Position numbers and translations under genes: made by a program
Part shown: positions 1 to 5,713 of the stretch, piece by piece
How the letters are laid out: each line of letters opens with the position of its first letter
How positions within the stretch are numbered: the first letter of the stretch is position 1
The notes under the pieces: generated by a model
What the model saw: only the letters and a program-made list of their open reading frames with translations
What the model was told of the DNA's origin: nothing
The model's database searches: none
Source: Lachnospiraceae bacterium
GTDB taxonomy: Bacteria > Bacillota > Clostridia > Lachnospirales > Lachnospiraceae
NCBI GenBank assembly: GCA_015057205.1
Contig: SVEW01000088.1
Coordinates: 1 to 9,838, forward strand
DNA length: 9,838 nucleotides
Direction: 5' to 3'

Positions 1-724
1 TTGAATGATTTGTTGCTTTATGATTGAAAAGTCTTGTTTCACTACCTCTTAATAGTTTCTGATAATCCGACTGGGGATTATATATGTATTCGCTCTCATC
101 CTCGCCTTCTCCGGACTCAAGGTATGCCAAATCAGAAATAGCGTCCCGAACCGTAGTCTTTTGTAATTCCATGCCATCCGGTAGCTTTATATCCTTTTTT
201 CTGGTTGTTCCAATTATTATGGTTCTTTCCCTCGTTTGAGGCACTCCGAAATCATACGCATTCAATATTCCATGATTAAGCTTGTATCCCAATTCCCCAA
301 ATTTGGTATATATTTGCTTTAAGAAAAAACCGTTTCCAGAAGAAACCATATTTTTTACGTTTTCTATTACAAACACTTCTGGTCGCAGACGTTTTACAAG
401 TTCCACATATTCCAAAAACAAAAAATTTCGCGGATCCTCAATCCCAAGATTTTTTCCCTTTAAACTAAATCCCTGACAAGGTGGTCCACCAATAATCATA
501 TTCACCCTTTTCTCAATACAAAGACGCTCTATCTCCTGCTTAATTTTTTCATCACAGATATCTCCGCAAATGCATACTGTATTAGGAAAGTTTTTCTGAA
601 AAGTACCGATAGCACTTTCATCAAAATCCAATGCTACTTCCGTTGAAAATCCTTGAACTTGATCAAGTCCACATGAAAAGCCTCCTGCACCGCAGAACAA
701 ATCTAAAATCCGAAACTCCTTCAT
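1..724 (-). CDS. DNA (cytosine-5-)-methyltransferase, N-terminal part (cut by window edge)
   Basis: C5-cytosine methyltransferase, which transfers a methyl group from S-adenosylmethionine to cytosine in a specific DNA site. The 241 visible residues carry motif I for AdoMet binding (DLFCGAGGFS, residues 7-16), motif IV with the catalytic Cys83 (GGPPCQGFS, 79-87), motif VI (ENV, 121-123) and motif VIII (QTRERT, 163-168), in the usual order and with no frame break. The target-recognition domain and motifs IX-X lie beyond base 1, so the recognised site cannot be predicted. The start is fixed by AGGAG (complement of 734-738) nine bases before the ATG, and motif I begins at the usual distance from it. 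No restriction endonuclease is visible; one could lie to the left. The neighbouring recombinase and the AT-rich composition suggest a mobile or accessory methylase. Confidence 0.95.
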   Translation of the reverse strand, partial: MKEFRILDLFCGAGGFSCGLDQVQGFSTEVALDFDESAIGTFQKNFPNTVCICGDICDEKIKQEIERLCIEKRVNMIIGGPPCQGFSLKGKNLGIEDPRNFLFLEYVELVKRLRPEVFVIENVKNMVSSGNGFFLKQIYTKFGELGYKLNHGILNAYDFGVPQTRERTIIIGTTRKKDIKLPDGMELQKTTVRDAISDLAYLESGEGEDESEYIYNPQSDYQKLLRGSETRLFNHKATNHS

Positions 725-776
725 CTCAAATATCTCCTACTTTCGCACTCTTCCACTTTTTGCTAACAAACTAGCG

Positions 777-888
777 GAACTAATGTGATTCACAGATATT
801 TTTGAAAAATTTAAGGGTTCTATTTTTGCTTGCGTTTCACAAAGCAGACTTTTTGAATCATGACATTTATAATAGAATTAATGTGATT
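777..888. repeat. Pair of 14-bp direct repeats upstream of the methyltransferase gene
   Basis: The motif GAAYTAATGTGATT occurs at 777-790 and at 875-888, same orientation, with one mismatch and 98 bases between starts. Both copies sit in the 208-base gap between the methyltransferase start and the recombinase stop, where a methyltransferase promoter would be expected. They could be binding sites for a regulator, but this is inference. I see no convincing -35/-10 pair and no strong hairpin in this gap. Confidence 0.4.
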
Positions 889-916
889 TTTATAGATTTA
901 AAGATATAAATAAAGG

Positions 917-931
917 TGTTTCTTATTGTCT
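917..931. repeat. Left arm of the 15-bp inverted repeat bracketing the recombinase gene
   Basis: TGTTTCTTATTGTCT here is the exact reverse complement of 1578-1592. This arm lies one base beyond the recombinase stop codon (933-935). The match continues imperfectly inward (about 4 of the next 6 bases) and stops on the outer side. The two arms enclose the whole recombinase gene, a segment of 676 bases including the arms. Confidence 0.75.
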
Positions 932-932
932 A

Positions 933-1544
933 CTATTTGGAACAATTTTCTACATTTTCCCGTTCTTTTGCTCGTCGATAAAATGTTGTATAACTCATCC
1001 CGCAAAGCTCTGCAGCTTTTCGAATAGACATTTTTTCGTTTTTCCATAACAAATATGAAGTATTAAATTTCTCCGGCTCTTCAATTTTATTTCTACCAAA
1101 TTGAACGCCTTTTTCCTTTGCAACTGCTATGCCTTCTTTTTGCCTTTGGCGAATAAACGTCCTTTCCGTCTCCGCAACATAGGCTAAAATCTGCAATACC
1201 AAATCTGATATAAATATCCCCGTCAGACCGTTGTTGCTATCTACAGTGGTATTTAACAAAGGCATATCCAGTACTTCAATATTGACTTTTATTTCTTTTG
1301 TCAGAGTTCTCCACTGCTCAAGTATTTCCTGATAATTTCTTCCAAGTCGGTCAATACTTTTTATTATTATCAAATCTCCCTCCTTTACTTGGGAAATCAT
1401 CTTTTTATAGGCAGGTCTTTCAAAATCCTTACCAGAAAATTTGTCTACATATATGTAGTCAACCTTTCTTTTCTTAAGCGCTTTTAATTGCCTATCCGGA
1501 TTCTGATCTTTTGAAGATACTCTTACATATCCGTAAATTGCCAT
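933..1544 (-). CDS. Serine recombinase, resolvase/invertase family
   Basis: Site-specific recombinase of the small serine resolvase/DNA invertase family, which makes staggered double-strand cuts through a 5'-phosphoserine link and rotates the DNA ends. The 203 residues match the family's usual 180-210. The N-terminal catalytic domain has YVRVSSKDQ with the likely nucleophile Ser10 and Arg8, and the active-site block SIDRLGR at 63-69. A long dimer/DNA helix follows at about 124-146 (AETERTFIRQRQKEG). The C-terminal DNA-binding helix-turn-helix is at about 172-194 (MSIRKAAELCGMSYTTFYRR). All expected catalytic residues are present, so it looks active. The start is well set by AGGAGG (complement of 1553-1558) eight bases before the ATG. 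It diverges from the small Arc-type gene across a 145-base region and lies inside a perfect 15-bp inverted repeat. Whether it acts as resolvase or invertase cannot be told from sequence alone; the flanking repeats favour invertase. Confidence 0.95.
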   Translation of the reverse strand: MAIYGYVRVSSKDQNPDRQLKALKKRKVDYIYVDKFSGKDFERPAYKKMISQVKEGDLIIIKSIDRLGRNYQEILEQWRTLTKEIKVNIEVLDMPLLNTTVDSNNGLTGIFISDLVLQILAYVAETERTFIRQRQKEGIAVAKEKGVQFGRNKIEEPEKFNTSYLLWKNEKMSIRKAAELCGMSYTTFYRRAKERENVENCSK

Positions 1545-1577
1545 ACATATCGCCTCCTTCTATATAAGAATAAAAGC

Positions 1578-1592
1578 AGACAATAAGAAACA
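1578..1592. repeat. Right arm of the 15-bp inverted repeat bracketing the recombinase gene
   Basis: AGACAATAAGAAACA is the perfect reverse complement of 917-931. It lies 34 bases upstream of the recombinase start codon, outside the ribosome site, so it sits in or next to the recombinase promoter. A shorter direct copy of its core (ATAAGAA) is found at 1564-1570. Recombination between the two arms would flip the recombinase gene as a block. Confidence 0.75.
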
Positions 1593-1599
1593 TAATTTT

Positions 1600-1668
1600 A
1601 TGTACTTAAAATAAGTCCATTTAAAACATAATACCACAAAATGTACTTAAAATAAACTTAAATCAAGT
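1600..1668. promoter_or_regulatory. Putative operator: two 15-bp direct repeats with dyad half-sites
   Basis: ATGTACTTAAAATAA occurs exactly twice, at 1600-1614 and 1641-1655, with a 41-base period (about four DNA turns). The first copy runs into a dyad, ACTTA-AAA-TAAGT (1603-1615). After the second copy come another ACTTA (1656-1660) and an inverted AAGT (1665-1668). Arrays of short half-sites are typical of ribbon-helix-helix repressors. This cluster lies between the divergent recombinase and Arc-type genes, so it could let the small protein control itself and the recombinase. A weaker third copy (TGTACTTGAAT) lies beyond the small gene at 1877-1887. Binding is inferred, not shown. Confidence 0.55.
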
Positions 1669-1689
1669 ATTTTGAAAGCGAGTGTTATT

Positions 1690-1845
1690 ATGGACAAAAA
1701 AGAAAAGCATTTAGGTTTGCGTATTGATGAAGAAACTCATCAAAAATTAAAAGAAATGGCTTCCTATAATGGCCGTTCGATAAACGGTGAAGTTCTATAT
1801 ATTATCCGCCAGGCCATCCGGAAATATGAAGCCGAAATAAAGTAA
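1690..1845 (+). CDS. Arc-type ribbon-helix-helix DNA-binding protein, 51 residues
   Basis: Small predicted transcriptional repressor. It opens with a charged N-terminus (MDKKEKH), then a short strand LGLRIDEET (residues 8-16) that would enter the DNA major groove. Helix A follows (HQKLKEMASYNG, 17-28), then the Arc signature GRSINGEVLYIIRQAI (28-43) and a charged tail. This is the Arc/MetJ fold, in which two chains form one DNA-binding unit. The length is right for a single-domain Arc-like protein. The start is the first ATG and leaves the predicted DNA strand near the N-terminus; the ribosome site is weak (GAAAGCGAG about nine bases upstream). It is the only clear plus-strand gene here and is divergent from the recombinase. 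The direct repeats just upstream suggest autoregulation. No toxin partner is adjacent, so I do not call it an antitoxin. Confidence 0.82.
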   Translation: MDKKEKHLGLRIDEETHQKLKEMASYNGRSINGEVLYIIRQAIRKYEAEIK

Positions 1846-2006
1846 ATTTCCCCTTTTACAGAAAATATAATGTTTGTGTACTTGAATGAATCGTAAGATA
1901 CCAGACATAGAAATTGTATTGAAAAAATGTAGACATCTACTAACATAGCATAGCATCATCCCGCCGTCAACTACAAAAGACTAATCTTGTACGCCGAAAA
2001 ACGCAC
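1846..2006. other. Non-coding gap after the Arc-type gene
   Basis: No credible gene on either strand. It holds a weak third copy of the upstream direct repeat (1877-1887), a short dyad GTAGA-CA-TCTAC (1929-1940) and a small CATAG tandem stutter near 1944-1955. An open minus-strand frame running from here into the small gene (1764-1946) has no ribosome site or recognisable content. Confidence 0.5.
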
Positions 2007-2049
2007 AAAAAACGGCATCTCCAGCCCACAAAACTGGTGATGCCGTTTT
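2007..2049 (-). terminator. Rho-independent terminator hairpin, second copy downstream of proC
   Basis: Arms 2009-2024 and 2034-2049 pair over 16 bases with one mismatch around a 9-base loop. Read on the minus strand the stem is followed by six T (complement of 2007-2012), a good intrinsic terminator. On the plus strand the tail is only TTTTAAA, so termination of the Arc-type transcript is possible but weaker. The stem is closely related to the proC terminator at 2433-2472. Confidence 0.8.
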
Positions 2050-2096
2050 AAACTGTAGATAAAATATCCGGTTGTTTCTCTACTCTAATAAGAAAA

Positions 2097-2384
2097 TACG
2101 GGTGGATTCCACCAATGAAGAAATCGCCCGTAACAGAAGTTTGTGAAACGAAAAACTTTACGGGTATTGCGACGAAATCACGTTCTTTACACGTAGCCAT
2201 TTGCTATGGATTATGGAAAAGCTACGGGTGGATTTGCGCTTATAAGAATCCACCCGTACAAATTCGGAAAAGCACACCCAAAGCCTACGGGTAAATTGTA
2301 ATTTTCCAGAATTCACCAGTACAAATTCGGAAAAGCATAACCGCAGCCTACGGGTAAAAATGAAAAAATAGTATATGACACGTA
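2097..2384. repeat. Tandem array of five ~63-bp units with palindromic 36-bp cores
   Basis: Units start at 2097, 2159, 2223, 2286 and 2349 (periods 62, 64, 63, 63), each with TACGGGT. Each core is 36-37 bases (2097-2132, 2159-2195, 2223-2258, 2286-2321, 2349-2384) and ends in an inverted copy of its start (ACCCGTA, ACACGTA or CCAGTA). In the third unit the 12-base arms are perfect (2223-2234 with 2247-2258, 12-base loop); in the others they are partly decayed. Cores are separated by 26-27 base tails. The tails of units 3 and 4 share an exact 19-mer when joined with the core end (2256-2274 and 2319-2337). Each core could fold as a hairpin in RNA or single-stranded DNA. It resembles REP/BIME-type intergenic repeats; I do not recognise the family. 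Confidence 0.85.
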
Positions 2385-2432
2385 ATCCTTTTTGAACCCA
2401 GATGCGCTACCAATCCCACTCTGTAAACATTT

Positions 2433-2472
2433 AAAAAACGGCACCTCCAGCCTACAGCTGTCGGTGCCGTTT
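2433..2472 (-). terminator. Rho-independent terminator of proC
   Basis: Stem arms 2436-2445 and 2463-2472 pair perfectly over 10 bases, with partial extra pairing (CAG/CTG) inside. On the minus strand the stem is followed by six T (complement of 2433-2438). It begins eight bases after the proC stop codon, so it should end the proC transcript. Confidence 0.88.
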
Positions 2473-2480
2473 CACATGCA

Positions 2481-3275
2481 CTACATTCTTCCGGAAATCT
2501 CTTCCACTACTTTCATCGCTTCAAACACTGCGCTACGAAGGCCACGCTCTTCCAATACACGTACTGCTTCGATGGTGGTTCCTGCCGGAGAGCATACCAT
2601 ATCTTTCAACTCACCCGGATGCTTACCGGTATCCAGTACCATCTTCGCACTGCCAAGCACTGCCTGTGCGGCAAACTTGTAAGCTTGCGGTCTAGCCATA
2701 CCACCGCTTACTGCTGCATCTGCCATCGCTTCGATAAACATGTACACATACGCAGGAGAGCTTCCGCTTACTGCAGTAACGGTATCCATTAACTTCTCCG
2801 TAACCACTTCCACTTCTCCGAAGCTTCTTAGTAATTCTAAGACTTTCTCCTTCTCTTCCTCCGTCACAAATTCATTTGGCGTCGCCGCCGTCATACCTGC
2901 ACCAACCATCGCCGGCGTATTTGGCATCAAGCGAACAATCTTAACATCCTTGCCGAATTGTTCTCTTAACCACGCTAACGTCTTGCCAGGTGCAATGGTA
3001 ATAACAATCTGGTCATTACGAATCTCGCTCGCAATCTGTTTAATTACTTCCTGATAGTATTGCGGTTTTACCGATAAAAACAGCACATCCGTCTGTTTCA
3101 CAACCTCAAGATTATTCTCGGTCGTGTGAATGCCGAACTGTTTCTCTACCTTCTCTCTACTTGGCGCAAACACGTCTGCTCCATACACTTCATCCGGTTT
3201 CGAAAGACCATGAGAAAGAATTCCTCCCATAATCGCACTTGCCATGTTACCTGTTCCGATAAATCCAATCTTCAT
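2481..3275 (-). CDS. proC: Pyrroline-5-carboxylate reductase
   Basis: Cytoplasmic enzyme that reduces 1-pyrroline-5-carboxylate to L-proline with NAD(P)H, the last step of proline synthesis. The 264 residues match the family length. An N-terminal Rossmann fold begins at once (MKIGFIGTGNMASAI; dinucleotide-binding GTGNMA at 7-12), followed by VKPQ (69-72) and MPNTP (117-121). The C-terminal dimer domain carries the family signature SGSSPAYVYMFIEA from about 170 and SPAGTT at 229-234. The frame is open ten codons further upstream (to 3305), but GGAGG (complement of 3285-3289) abuts the middle ATG and is nine bases from the ATG at 3275, where the family's conserved N-terminus begins; I chose that. 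proA and proB are not adjacent. It has its own promoter just after the upstream gene's stop and its own terminator, so it appears monocistronic. Confidence 0.96.
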   Translation of the reverse strand: MKIGFIGTGNMASAIMGGILSHGLSKPDEVYGADVFAPSREKVEKQFGIHTTENNLEVVKQTDVLFLSVKPQYYQEVIKQIASEIRNDQIVITIAPGKTLAWLREQFGKDVKIVRLMPNTPAMVGAGMTAATPNEFVTEEEKEKVLELLRSFGEVEVVTEKLMDTVTAVSGSSPAYVYMFIEAMADAAVSGGMARPQAYKFAAQAVLGSAKMVLDTGKHPGELKDMVCSPAGTTIEAVRVLEERGLRSAVFEAMKVVEEISGRM

Positions 3276-3313
3276 CTTTTTCATCCTCCGATCTAATTTA
3301 CCCATCTACCACT

Positions 3314-3342
3314 ATTATACTCCTCTAACTCAGCCCGGTCAA
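3314..3342 (-). promoter_or_regulatory. proC: Sigma-A-type promoter of proC
   Basis: On the minus strand, TTGACC (complement of 3337-3342), a 17-base spacer and a perfect TATAAT (complement of 3314-3319). Five of six -35 and six of six -10 bases match consensus at ideal spacing. It lies between the stop codon of the secreted-protein gene (3348) and proC, giving a leader of about 30 bases. Confidence 0.85.
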
Positions 3343-3347
3343 AGGAT

Positions 3348-4613
3348 TTACCTGTTTTGTTCCGCACCCACATCCCAAGTTGAAATGTAAAGTAGCGTCA
3401 CTTGATTCTTTTTATTCAAACACACCCCTATATTTCTGGCACCGTACATGTTGCCTTTCACTTTAAACTGGGTGTTAAACCATTTCTTGCTCATCACCTT
3501 GTCACTCTTGCCATTTTCATTGGTGGAATAAACCACCTTGCAGCCCTTCGCCAACTTGAAGCGGTAAGACTTCTTGTTCATGGTCACGATCTTTGTAAAG
3601 ATGCCGCCTTTCATTTTCGATTTCTTGCAAAGAAAACCGTCCTTACCACGTTTCAGCGTCAGTTTTCCGCTTTCAATTTTGCCGGAAACCTTTGAACCCA
3701 TATTGGTGACAAAATACGCACTCTTTAACACCTTCTTCAGATACGAGCCCGTAGTCTTCTGACCGGTTGAGCTAGTTCCACCGCCGGAACTGTCGCTATT
3801 GCTACTGCCAGTCCCCTTAAAAAGAATGCCGTAACCAATTGGCGTTCCCTTCGGATCGGAAGATTCCTCCCCACAATAGTTCACCACCACATAATAGGTA
3901 GAACCGGCTGTAATGTACTTGCTAACATCTACCGGAGAATCATTTACCGCCCACCAGGAATGATACACCTTATTGGTCAATGCTTCATCGGAATAAACCG
4001 TAATTTCCAGCTTCTTCTCGCCATCAACGCTTAAGGTATACGCTCCCTTAGCTTCAAAACGAAACACATCCACGTCGTAACGATTATCAAGGGAACCGTA
4101 TTTGGTAACATTTTCCACCATATAATCCGCTAATGCGCCAGTATCCCCCTCGTTATCCATGGCGCGCTTCACCGTCACCGTTGCCTGGAAATCATAGGAT
4201 GCATGGGTTTCAATACAGAAATAATACGTGGTGTTCACAGCAAGCTTCTTATCCGTTCCCAACGCACTACCAAGATTCAACCAACTACCCATGGATATTC
4301 CCTTGGCAACCGCGATGTCACGATTATGTGGATCCGTTGACACATACCACTCCGGTGACATTCCTTTGCTTGACTCCGCCTTTTCCACTGTAATTCCATA
4401 ATATTCCTTCATGTTCCCAGTGGTAAAAGAAAACGCACAATAAGAAAAACCGGAATTTGCCGGCACCGTAATGTTGCTTGGCTGATCAATCACAAGATTT
4501 CCCCCATCTGCTACCGATGCCTCAGCATGTACCGTACGCATCTGTCCACCAAACGGATGCATACCCACCATCATTGTTGCCGCAAGCAGCAACGCCAATA
4601 CTTTTTTTCGCAT
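3348..4613 (-). CDS. Secreted protein of unknown function, with a PPC-like beta domain and a basic C-terminal domain
   Basis: I do not recognise this as a named family. A signal peptide is clear: basic start (MRKK), hydrophobic stretch (VLALLLAATMMVG, 5-17) and a probable cleavage after VHA at residue 30. There is no lipobox Cys and no sortase motif, so it is probably released or held non-covalently. Residues about 38-150 and 160-266 look like two beta-sandwich modules. The second, with SLDNRYDVDVFRF at 174-186, resembles bacterial pre-peptidase C-terminal (PPC) domains. A Ser/Gly/Thr linker (268-290) leads to a Lys-rich C-terminal domain (291-421) of short strands. The start is set by AGGAGGAGG (complement of 4618-4626) close before the ATG. 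A promoter lies upstream at 4652-4680. There is no terminator before proC, so some readthrough into proC is possible. A cell-surface or matrix-binding role is inference only. Confidence 0.85.
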   Translation of the reverse strand: MRKKVLALLLAATMMVGMHPFGGQMRTVHAEASVADGGNLVIDQPSNITVPANSGFSYCAFSFTTGNMKEYYGITVEKAESSKGMSPEWYVSTDPHNRDIAVAKGISMGSWLNLGSALGTDKKLAVNTTYYFCIETHASYDFQATVTVKRAMDNEGDTGALADYMVENVTKYGSLDNRYDVDVFRFEAKGAYTLSVDGEKKLEITVYSDEALTNKVYHSWWAVNDSPVDVSKYITAGSTYYVVVNYCGEESSDPKGTPIGYGILFKGTGSSNSDSSGGGTSSTGQKTTGSYLKKVLKSAYFVTNMGSKVSGKIESGKLTLKRGKDGFLCKKSKMKGGIFTKIVTMNKKSYRFKLAKGCKVVYSTNENGKSDKVMSKKWFNTQFKVKGNMYGARNIGVCLNKKNQVTLLYISTWDVGAEQNR

Positions 4614-4651
4614 AGGACCTCCTCCTTTGTTATAAAACCACCTATGTAAAA

Positions 4652-4680
4652 AGTGTATAATTCAAGGTCCTCTTTGTCAA
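4652..4680 (-). promoter_or_regulatory. Probable sigma-A promoter of the secreted-protein gene
   Basis: On the minus strand, a perfect TTGACA (complement of 4675-4680), 17 bases, then TACACT (complement of 4652-4657). A TATACA two bases upstream is an alternative -10 at a shorter spacing. It sits about 40 bases before the gene's start codon. Confidence 0.7.
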
Positions 4681-4726
4681 TCGAACAAATGGTGAAAGAA
4701 TCCAAATATTTCTAATGTCATTCCAT

Positions 4727-4813
4727 CTAAATGCATTTTTGCGTTGCACCAATCCATAGGCATACCGCCCACAACAAAAATTGCAAACTTCGAATTCCAA
4801 TTTCTCTTTTCAT
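4727..4813 (-). CDS. Possible 28-residue small hydrophobic protein following the permease gene
   Basis: A short frame starts 12 bases after the second permease's stop codon, preceded by GAGGTGA at ribosome-site distance. The peptide has a basic start (MKREIGIR) and a hydrophobic middle (SLQFLLWAVCLWIGA), then stops. It could be a tiny membrane protein made with the transporter, the remains of a longer signal-peptide gene, or chance. There is no homology I can name, and no hairpin terminator is seen between it and the next promoter. Confidence 0.3.
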   Translation of the reverse strand: MKREIGIRSLQFLLWAVCLWIGATQKCI

Positions 4814-4825
4814 ACTCACCTCATT

Positions 4826-5713
4826 TTATAGCATACTATCTCCAACGCTCACCCGCTTACGGATATAGTTTCCCACTTCCGTTATGCACAAAAGCGTTCC
4901 CACCAAAAATACACCCGGGAACACAATTATCCACCAATTGCCGGATAACAGCGCTTTTTCCGAAAGGGACAACATACTTCCCCAGGAAATGATTTCAAGG
5001 GGCAGTCCAATTCCCATAAAACTTAGGGTGGACTCCGCCACAATAGCACTTCGCACCTGCATGACCACCATAAACATGATGGAAGAGATGAAATTTGGCG
5101 TCAAATGATGCCATAAAACGTAAAAGAAGTTGCCACCCATCATCCGCGCCGCCAGTATATACTCACTGTTGCGCAGCTGGCGCACCTCGGTACGAACAAC
5201 TTTTGCCATACTCATCCAGCTGGTCACACCAATCACCACCGAAATGGTAATGGGATTCGGCTTACCAAGAATTGCCTGTAAAAAGATAACCATTAGCAGA
5301 TTCGGAATCGCTAATAATATCTCTGTAAGTCGCATAATCAGTGTGTCTGCTTTCTCTCCTGCTAATCCACTCACCGCTCCAACCACAATGGCAATCGCCG
5401 TGGAAATTACCGTTGCAAGCATTCCGATCGAAAGGGAAACTCTTCCCCCATACCATATCATAGAAAAAATATCCCGCCCCATGGTATCCGTTCCAAAGAA
5501 AAATTCCTTTCCCGGTGCAATGCCGTATTTTAGGATATCCATAAAGGTTGGGTCTTTTGGCAAAAACGGAATTCCTAAAAAACATCCGGAAAACAAAATG
5601 ACTAACATCATTTCTGCCACGACAGGATGTTCTTTATACCACGGCACGTTCTTCGTCACCGTTTGGTCCGGACGCTCCAATCGTCCCACAACCACAAATT
5701 TATCGTTCATCAT
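4826..5713 (-). CDS. ABC transporter permease, DppC/OppC/NikC type
   Basis: Inner-membrane permease, second of the pair forming the translocation channel of a peptide/nickel-type importer. The 295 residues fit the family (about 280-310). A cytoplasmic N-terminal tail and first membrane helix (about 33-51) are followed by the conserved block FGTDTMGRDIFSMIWYGGR (73-91). Further membrane helices lie near 96-116, 131-150, 155-170, 208-226 and 262-280. The cytoplasmic EAA loop that docks on the ATPase is at about 184-210 (EYILAARMMGG, then LTPNF). The start overlaps the end of the upstream permease by 14 bases, with AGGAGG six bases before this ATG; the next codon is also ATG and nine bases away, so either may be used. 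The overlap implies translational coupling. Family members carry dipeptides, oligopeptides or nickel; the substrate is not determined here. Confidence 0.93.
   Translation of the reverse strand: MMNDKFVVVGRLERPDQTVTKNVPWYKEHPVVAEMMLVILFSGCFLGIPFLPKDPTFMDILKYGIAPGKEFFFGTDTMGRDIFSMIWYGGRVSLSIGMLATVISTAIAIVVGAVSGLAGEKADTLIMRLTEILLAIPNLLMVIFLQAILGKPNPITISVVIGVTSWMSMAKVVRTEVRQLRNSEYILAARMMGGNFFYVLWHHLTPNFISSIMFMVVMQVRSAIVAESTLSFMGIGLPLEIISWGSMLSLSEKALLSGNWWIIVFPGVFLVGTLLCITEVGNYIRKRVSVGDSML

Noticed and set aside
282..476. 64-residue plus-strand open frame
   Set aside because: It is antisense to conserved methyltransferase motifs IV to VI.
917..1592. Insertion sequence with terminal inverted repeats
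   Set aside because: The enclosed gene is a resolvase/invertase-type recombinase rather than a DDE or IS607-type transposase, and I see no target-site duplication outside the arms.
1690..1845. Antitoxin of a toxin-antitoxin pair
   Set aside because: The fold is compatible, but no small toxin-like gene is adjacent on either side; the gene's partner by position is the recombinase.
1764..1946. 60-residue minus-strand open frame
   Set aside because: It is antisense to the well-supported Arc-type gene and has no ribosome site.
2097..2384. CRISPR array
   Set aside because: The spacing fits, but the putative repeats differ strongly in their centres, adjacent 'spacers' are nearly identical (units 3 and 4), and no cas gene is in the window.
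2392..2682. 96-residue plus-strand open frame
   Set aside because: It runs through the proC terminator and antisense to proC; its sequence is low in domain character.
4614..4825. Intrinsic terminator for the transporter operon
   Set aside because: Only a short AAATGCATTT palindrome and weak dyads are present; no GC stem followed by a T run.
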